DNA of 64,000 nucleotides from Prosapia bicincta (lineage: Eukaryota; Arthropoda; Insecta; Hemiptera; Cercopidae). The stretch is from assembly GCA_036971475.1 (NCBI GenBank), contig JBAIZL010000002.1:19807067-19871066 (forward strand). Reading direction: 5' to 3'. The stretch's first letter is position 1, and each line of letters opens with the position of its first letter. Made by a program: the position numbers and the translations under genes. The notes beneath the pieces were generated by a model that was not told where the DNA came from, did no database searches, and saw only the letters and a program-made list of their open reading frames with translations. This document shows positions 57,738-64,000 of this stretch, piece after piece.

Positions 57738-60700
57738 TCACGTGCATATTGGCTAAACACAATCTGTAGGCTAATGTAGGGTAACATAGATATTGGATTA
57801 ATACAGAGAGAATGTAGGTGTCCGTGCTTATTAGCTTAACGCTGTATGTTGCGTAACATACATAATGGCTTAATACAAGATGTATACTATTATGATAAGG
57901 CGAGCATCGATAGCCGTTTTAGAGTGACTATTGTTAAGGGTTGACTCCAAGGTAGCTTTACCTATGGCCTACCTCAAAGGTTGCTTTACCCATGGCATGG
58001 CTTCGGGTGGCTTAACCTGAGACCTGGCCTCGAGCACGACTTTGCCTCAGGCCCTACTACAGGATGGTTTTACCAGGGGCATACCTCCAAGGTAGCTTTA
58101 CCTGGGGCCTACCTGAAAGGTAGCTTTACCTAAGATTCGATGAAGGTATATTTAGTATGTTGTAGCTGACACAACAAACCTAGACAATATGTGTAAAGGC
58201 CTTGACGGTTTCTATATAGATATTTTGGTAAGCGTCTAAGACTATACTGTCTAAGACCAGGGGCTTTTGCCGGTGCCTTCATTAACCATAACCCATTTGA
58301 ACCAGGTGTAAGTTTGTTGGTTGATTAGCGTAAGTTTTTCAACGTTGATTAGCTGATCTAGCCTTCACCAGCCGTAGCCTATTTGAACTTGGTGTAAATG
58401 TTGTTCGTTTGAACTTCGTGTATGTTGGTCGGTTAAACGACGCGTAAGACAGTTGTTTAGTTGAAACGTTGGTATTTGATCTAGCCCGCACTGGCCATAG
58501 CCCGTTTGAACACGGTATCAGCATAGCCACCATCTTGTTCTTCGCCCTGGATGACGTCATATTCGATCCTAAGTTGTGCATCAGATACTATGTGTTACCT
58601 TATATCACGCCACTCGTCAGATGCTATGTGTTAGCCCATAGTCAAGCTATACTTCGGGTGCTATATGACGAACTTTAGCCGAGCTATGCAACGGATATTA
58701 TGTGTTCATACTTCTCATCGGATACTATATGTTAACCTATAGTCAAGCTATGGTTTGGATATATTGTGTTAGCCCTAGTCGTGATTTGCATCGGATATTA
58801 TGTGATAATGATTAACCAGGCTATGTATCAGGTATTATGTGGTAATTTGTGGGCCACTTGTAGGATAGTGTGTGATATCCATTAGCTAAACTATGCACTG
58901 GATATAATGTGTTATACTTTGTAGGCCCATGTCTTCTTAGCATAATATCTATGCAGGCTTACACACATATATGTTTAACACATTATTTATTCTATTATGT
59001 ATTTAGGCTTAACACAGTATGATAGCATGCATGTTGGCTTACCATAGTATTTATGTAGGTTTACACGCATATTTGTTTAACAGCGTATATATGGCTATTT
59101 AGAGTATATTGCATGCTGGTTTAACATAGTATATATGCCTATATTGGTTAGCACTGTATGTATATAGGTTGCGTGACTTTTTTAAATTATATTGTAGTAT
59201 TTGCTGACCGTCATGGGCGTGATAGGTTATGCATTGTTAGCTATACGATATAGTATTCCCGTATTATACAGCCGCCTGCCTGAGGTTCTACCTGATAGAC
59301 GGGGTGGAAATGTGTGTCAGGCTCTGATCACATAAGCTTAGGCCTGTGGTTTACCGACATAGTAGGCCTTATGGATACAATGTGTTAATCATTAGCGAGG
59401 CCTCTGGATACTATATGTTAACCCTTCGTCAGGCTATGCATCGGATACTATGTGTTATTGATCAGGTATTATGTGGTAATTTGTGGGCCGCTTGTAGGAT
59501 AGTGTGTGATAGCCCTTTAGCTAAACTATGCATTGGATATAATGTGTTCAGGCCCTTGTCGGCTTAGCATAATATGTATGCAGGCTTACACACATGTTTG
59601 TTTAACGCAGTATGTAGGCCTAACATAGTATATACGCCTATCTATGATAGCATGTTGGCTTACCATAGTATTTATTTGGTTTACACGCATATTTATTGAA
59701 CACACTATAAAGGGCAATCACGTATACTGGCTTAACATAGTATATAGGCTTATGTAGGATAGCATCCATGCTGGTTAGCATAGTATTTATGTAGGTTCAC
59801 ACGCATATCTGTTTAGCACAGTATGTAGGCTTAACATATTATTTATGTAGGTTTACATGCATATTTGTTTAACACACTATATAAGCTATCATTCATCTCG
59901 GCTTAACATATTATATAGGCCTATGTGGGTAACGGGGATATTGGCCTAATACAGGATGTATATAGGTTAAACTGCATATTGGTTTAACAGCGTATATATG
60001 GCTATGTAGATTATATTGCATGCTGGTTTAACATAGTATATATGCCTGAATGTTGGCTTAGCACTGTATGTATATAGGTTGCGTAACTTTTTTAAATTAT
60101 ATTGTAGTATTTGTTGACCGTCATGGGCGTGATAGGTTATGCATTGGTAGATGTACCCTATAGTACTTCCCATATTATTCGGTTGCCCGGTTCTACCTGA
60201 TAGACGAGGTGAAACTAGCTCAGATCATATAGGCTTTGGCCAATGGTTTACCGACATAGTAGGCACATGTAAGTCGGCTTAGCATGTATGCAGGTTTACA
60301 CGCATATTTGTTTAACACATTATGTGTGCTATCACGTATGTTGGCTTAACGTGGTATATACGCCTATGTATGATAGCATGCATGTTGGCTTAGCATCGTT
60401 TTATAACATATATTTATTCACGTTTTGTGATAGGCTTCGTTATTAGTGTTTCTCCATATATACCTTTATATCTAGATACATTTACAGGTATAGGATATAT
60501 CCATTGAAGCTATTTGATTATTTACACTGATTTCTGATTATATATATGTAGGCCTTGGTATGCCAATAGTACATAGTAAGTTGATACAGTAATCAAAACA
60601 TAAACACGCGCCTAGATTCACAACGACACAGCCGTGCTGGTTTTTATGCCTGCTATAGCGGTCACCGATTGCCGTTGCGGTTTTAAGATAATGTGCTATC

Positions 60701-61029
60701 TCTGCAAGTTTGCACATGTCAAGCACACGGTCAAGCGTATTCCCCCAAACGATAAGGCTTTGTCGCATTGTTTATTAATTTGTAGCATAGACAATTTTGA
60801 GTTTGGCAATCATAACCCTTTGCCCCTCTAGTTAGGGTGGGCCTAATACCTGCATAGAGTCGCTCGAACGCGGATACGTCATCAGATAACCGTTAAATCT
60901 TTCCAAAGTTACCCCCACCACCGGAGCTATTCCTGGGTTACTTTACCTAAGCGGCCTTACTTAAGGGCCTGCCTCGAGATGGCTTTACCTCGACCATGAC
61001 TCCTAGGTGGCTTTTACCTAGGACCTCGA

Positions 61030-61290
61030 TCATTTTTGGCAATCTGAAAACCGGTGATCCCACCCACACAGCCTACCATAATGGACTTTATACATATCCC
61101 GTACGGTCATTTGATCCAACCGATCGATTTTCGGCAATTTCGTATTTTATTTAAAAACTACTCCTAGGTGAAACCACCCCCGCAGAAGTCCATAATGGAC
61201 TCTACACATATCCCGCACTGTCTGTTGATCCATCCGATCGATTTTTGGCAATTTCATATTTTATTTAAAAACTCTGCCCCTAGGTGAAAC
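61030..61290. repeat. 114-bp family repeats, right arm
   Basis: Inverted relative to the left arm: CCTAGGTGAAACCACCCC and CCTAGGTGAAACTACCCT are about 116 apart, with CCGATCGATTTTCGGCAATT in each unit. Fewer copies than the left arm. Confidence 0.88.
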
Positions 61291-61690
61291 TACCCTCAAC
61301 CGTAGCTCTAATGCACTCTAAACTCACCTTATCGGTCAAGAAACGTTTTTCCAAAAATTTTTCGAAAACTACCCCCCACCCCCAATCCACCCCCGGAGCT
61401 ACCCCCGGAGATGGTCCTGAACGTAGCTGAGGTCACCCCCCATACATAGGTTAGGTTAGGTTGGATCCATTTTGGCTAGCTTAGGTCAGTGGGTTAGAAA
61501 TAAATTTCTTCGAAAAACTACCCCCTACCCCTCTAAACGTGGTCGAAACCACCCCTAAGGCTACGGTCAAGGCCGCGACGACCTTCAGCATCATCCAAAA
61601 CTACCCCTATAGTCCTAGGTTACGTACAGGCCGAGTTAGGGGTGGTTGTCCCAGGGTATGGCCCCATCTACTCGCGTGAGAGACTGTCGT

Positions 61691-64000
61691 TCTCCACCGC
61701 CATGTTGCTTACACATAACAGTACTTTTATCGCCGAAAACATAAGGTATATAATAACATGAAGTGACTATGGAGTATGTTTTAAAAATTATTTTAAAAAA
61801 TTGCTCGTAACCATATAAAAGCTTTATTTAAACCTTGTTGTACATTTCTATTTTAATGAAATCATCTTCAGAACTACTACAGGCTTAGTTGAGAGGTTAT
61901 TTGCGAAGTCATACAACTAAGCACCTACTTTGTTTAAAAAGAATTCTAGTTACTAATTTCGTCTACAGCAAAATAGATTTAGCCTACACATTTTTTTATA
62001 CCTTTACATTTCTTCTTTTATTTGTTAGATTAGAACTGTAATAAACCGCCTAAAATTAAAATAATTAAAATTTATTTAATTTATTCCTTTTATAGGGGAC
62101 GTTTTGGCCATTCATGGTATTTTAAAACTATTTGCAAAACTAAAATATAACAGATAACCAACATCATAATAAGTCTATCAACAAAACATAACATAAATCA
62201 TAAAAGTATAACATAGTATGTTTAAAAAAATAACAGGATACTAATACAATTCCTAACAGGTGTTTTATACTGAACTCTTTAGTTTTAATAATTACTAGAC
62301 CTATTTAAAACTGCTAAGGGGAAACTTTTATTATAAAAATACTTTTTATATATATGTTTCAAATGTTAATTTTACTATAATAGAGTTTTGTGTTTTATTG
62401 ATAAACGTATAATTATGTGGGTTATTTGATATTGTTATCTTGAAAATGACAGTAAGTAAATGTGAATAACTGAAACCGCGACAGTCAAAGAGTAAATTAA
62501 AATAATCTAGTGCAATGAACTAGATTCCTGAACGAATATATATTAACATATACAAGACTTCGCTTTCTTTCCTCTATAATTATATTGTTTAGCATTAAAT
62601 TCTCCATCGCTACATCATATAGTTTTACATGGATCAAAAATTACTCTCAAATAATTTTAAAATATACATATTAATTGTGTAATGGAGAAATGGGGTTTAC
62701 AGTTTAAAATATTGTTTATATTTACCATTTAAGGGGCAAATTGTATTGAATTCAACTCTTATTCCTGAACTAAAAATATTGTTGTTTTGTGATCAGTGAC
62801 TTGTAAAAGAGAATTTTATCTAATCAATCTAAACGTTTTAAAATTCATAGAGTTTCTCTTTTTATGTTCAATCACATAAAACATCTACTGATCTGTTATT
62901 AGAATAATAATACAACGCCAGAACCACAACTATTTGAAACAATTATTTAATACCATCTTGTTTACATTTCCTAAACCACTGACAGTCACAAGCTTTTGCA
63001 ATAAATTATGATTTAATAATTTGTTAGATTTAACAACTCTCACGTCATAGTTCTCCATTAAATAATAAACTGGGGTATTTTGTGGGTATTAAATCCAAGT
63101 ACACAATATAACCCAAATGCCATCTATCCATGGCAGTCAAAAGGACATCTTTAGGCGTTGCAATCTCCAGTCGGCCCAGTCTGTATAGATAGATAGCATC
63201 CTATCAAACCTTGTGTATTACTGCGCATTACACAAGTAGTGCCACATTATCTTCCTAGGATATCATCTCCTTAACCACGTCAATATTATAAAAATCAGTA
63301 AATTTTCTAATTATAAAACCGTTTTAAAGTAACTGTAGGGTAGAAAGAACGCATAAAACTTCGACACAACTTACAACTGAAATATTTTAGTAAAATGAAA
63401 ATAAATATTCACATCTCTCATAGCTTTGCTCGTTTAATGAACCCTTTGTGAAGAAGGGTCGTGTTTGGGCTTCGCGGAAAGAAACCTTTATAAAAATAGA
63501 CAATGTTATCAATTACAGGATACAACAAAGTCTTTTGAGTGGGATAACGAACCCTTAGCGGGCGGTAGGGGGGATGTTTTTGTTTTATATTTAGTCAATA
63601 AAAGACGCCATATAGTTTTCATGAAGTAGTTTAACAAATAAGTAGTGTTTTAAAATTATCAACCCCCCAGTTTTATTTGTAAAGTATTATTTAACTTAAA
63701 ACCCCTTTTTCACGTATAAATTATTATTTACATTTTAAAAAGATTTGCCTGATCAATCGTGTACATAAACAAGTGCATAAAACGATTTGACTTGAGCAGT
63801 GTCTCTGTCTATCCGAAGCGCTCTGGAAATAAATAGGTTACATGAAATTTCTTATTTGGAAAAAAATACTTTAAACCACATTAAAAGAAATTACACTTAA
63901 AAGCCTCTGAATATTATCAATATAAATTTACACTATATATTTTTCTAGACTTAAGGAGACTTATCTTTAAACATTAAATTAGACAACGATAAGTCATATT
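61691..64000. other. AT-rich flank of the palindrome
   Basis: At 61831-61876 (minus) a decayed arm of the foldback-B family is present (CTGAAGATGATTTC then GAAATGTACAA). Nothing else was recognised. No open frame with family resemblance. Confidence 0.5.

Larger units (their letters stand above)
51850..61690. mobile_element. giant palindromic (foldback) element with central spliced gene
   Basis: Left arm 51850-56095 and right arm 57738-61690 are inverted copies about a centre at 56916.5. Between 53113 and 56095 every checked landmark satisfies left + right = 113833, so there is no indel over 3 kb, and differences are few. Three long frames (207-243 bases) translate identically in both arms. 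Beyond 53.1/60.7 kb the arms diverge and differ by 292 bases, mainly in 114-bp repeat number. The arms consist of several families of short degenerate tandem repeats. The unique core (56096-57737) carries a five-exon gene. The build resembles foldback transposons with repeat-filled inverted ends, but no transposase is recognised. Confidence 0.95.

Noticed and set aside
53660..60173. Identical 68-80 codon frames in both palindrome arms as coding genes
   Set aside because: They lie in short tandem repeats, have no recognisable domain, and are duplicated only because the arms are mirrored.
51850..61690. Palindrome as a hairpin-read or assembly artefact
   Set aside because: A 1.64-kb unique core, divergence rising towards the outside, and different repeat numbers in the arms are not expected from a fold-back artefact. 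Spanning long reads would still be the decisive check.

Overview
The window looks like nuclear DNA of an arthropod, most likely an insect. It is very AT-rich, full of TA/TG/GA microsatellites and degenerate satellites, and gene-poor. The one host gene I recognise belongs to the arthropod dpr family of two-Ig-domain neuronal surface proteins. It has GT-AG introns of up to 4.7 kb. Short runs of TTAGG, the common insect telomere unit, occur inside a repeat at the right end. No bacterial operon, CRISPR array, tRNA or rRNA was seen.

Layout. 0.65-3.0 kb is a 44-bp minisatellite. 3-36 kb is AT-rich, non-coding DNA with satellites (11.0-11.4, 14.1-14.9, 21.5-21.9, 23.6-25.8 and 32.1-32.5 kb). It also holds relics of a DUF4817-type transposase (20.4 kb), a pogo/Tigger transposase (26.5 kb) and a LINE reverse transcriptase tail (35.0 kb), plus copies of a dispersed ~400-bp element. 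36.0-43.8 kb carries the last four coding exons of a dpr-like gene on the + strand; its signal-peptide exon must lie upstream. 44-51.8 kb returns to repeats, with several foldback elements.

Two things stand out. First, 51.85-61.69 kb is one giant palindrome of about 9.8 kb. The inner ~3 kb of each arm is nearly identical and colinear without gaps, and the outer part is diverged and repeat-rich. Its 1.64-kb unique centre carries a previously unrecognised spliced gene on the minus strand. The gene has five exons and four introns of 70-80 bp, all phase 0 with GT-AG ends, a TATA box upstream, and an open frame of 210 codons whose last ten codons run into the palindrome arm. I do not recognise the protein.

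Second, several unrelated foldback elements and single copies (13.2, 20.8, 22.6, 24.4, 45.1, 47.5, 47.7 kb) carry a motif with the architecture of a type I hammerhead ribozyme: CUGANGA-like core, hairpin, GAA, a short palindromic stem III, and a closing stem I. All have one extra nucleotide between the core A9 and stem II. Stem sequences differ between families while pairing is kept. Hammerheads of this small kind are known from Penelope-like retroelements, so these may be remnants of such elements, but no reverse transcriptase is present here to prove it.
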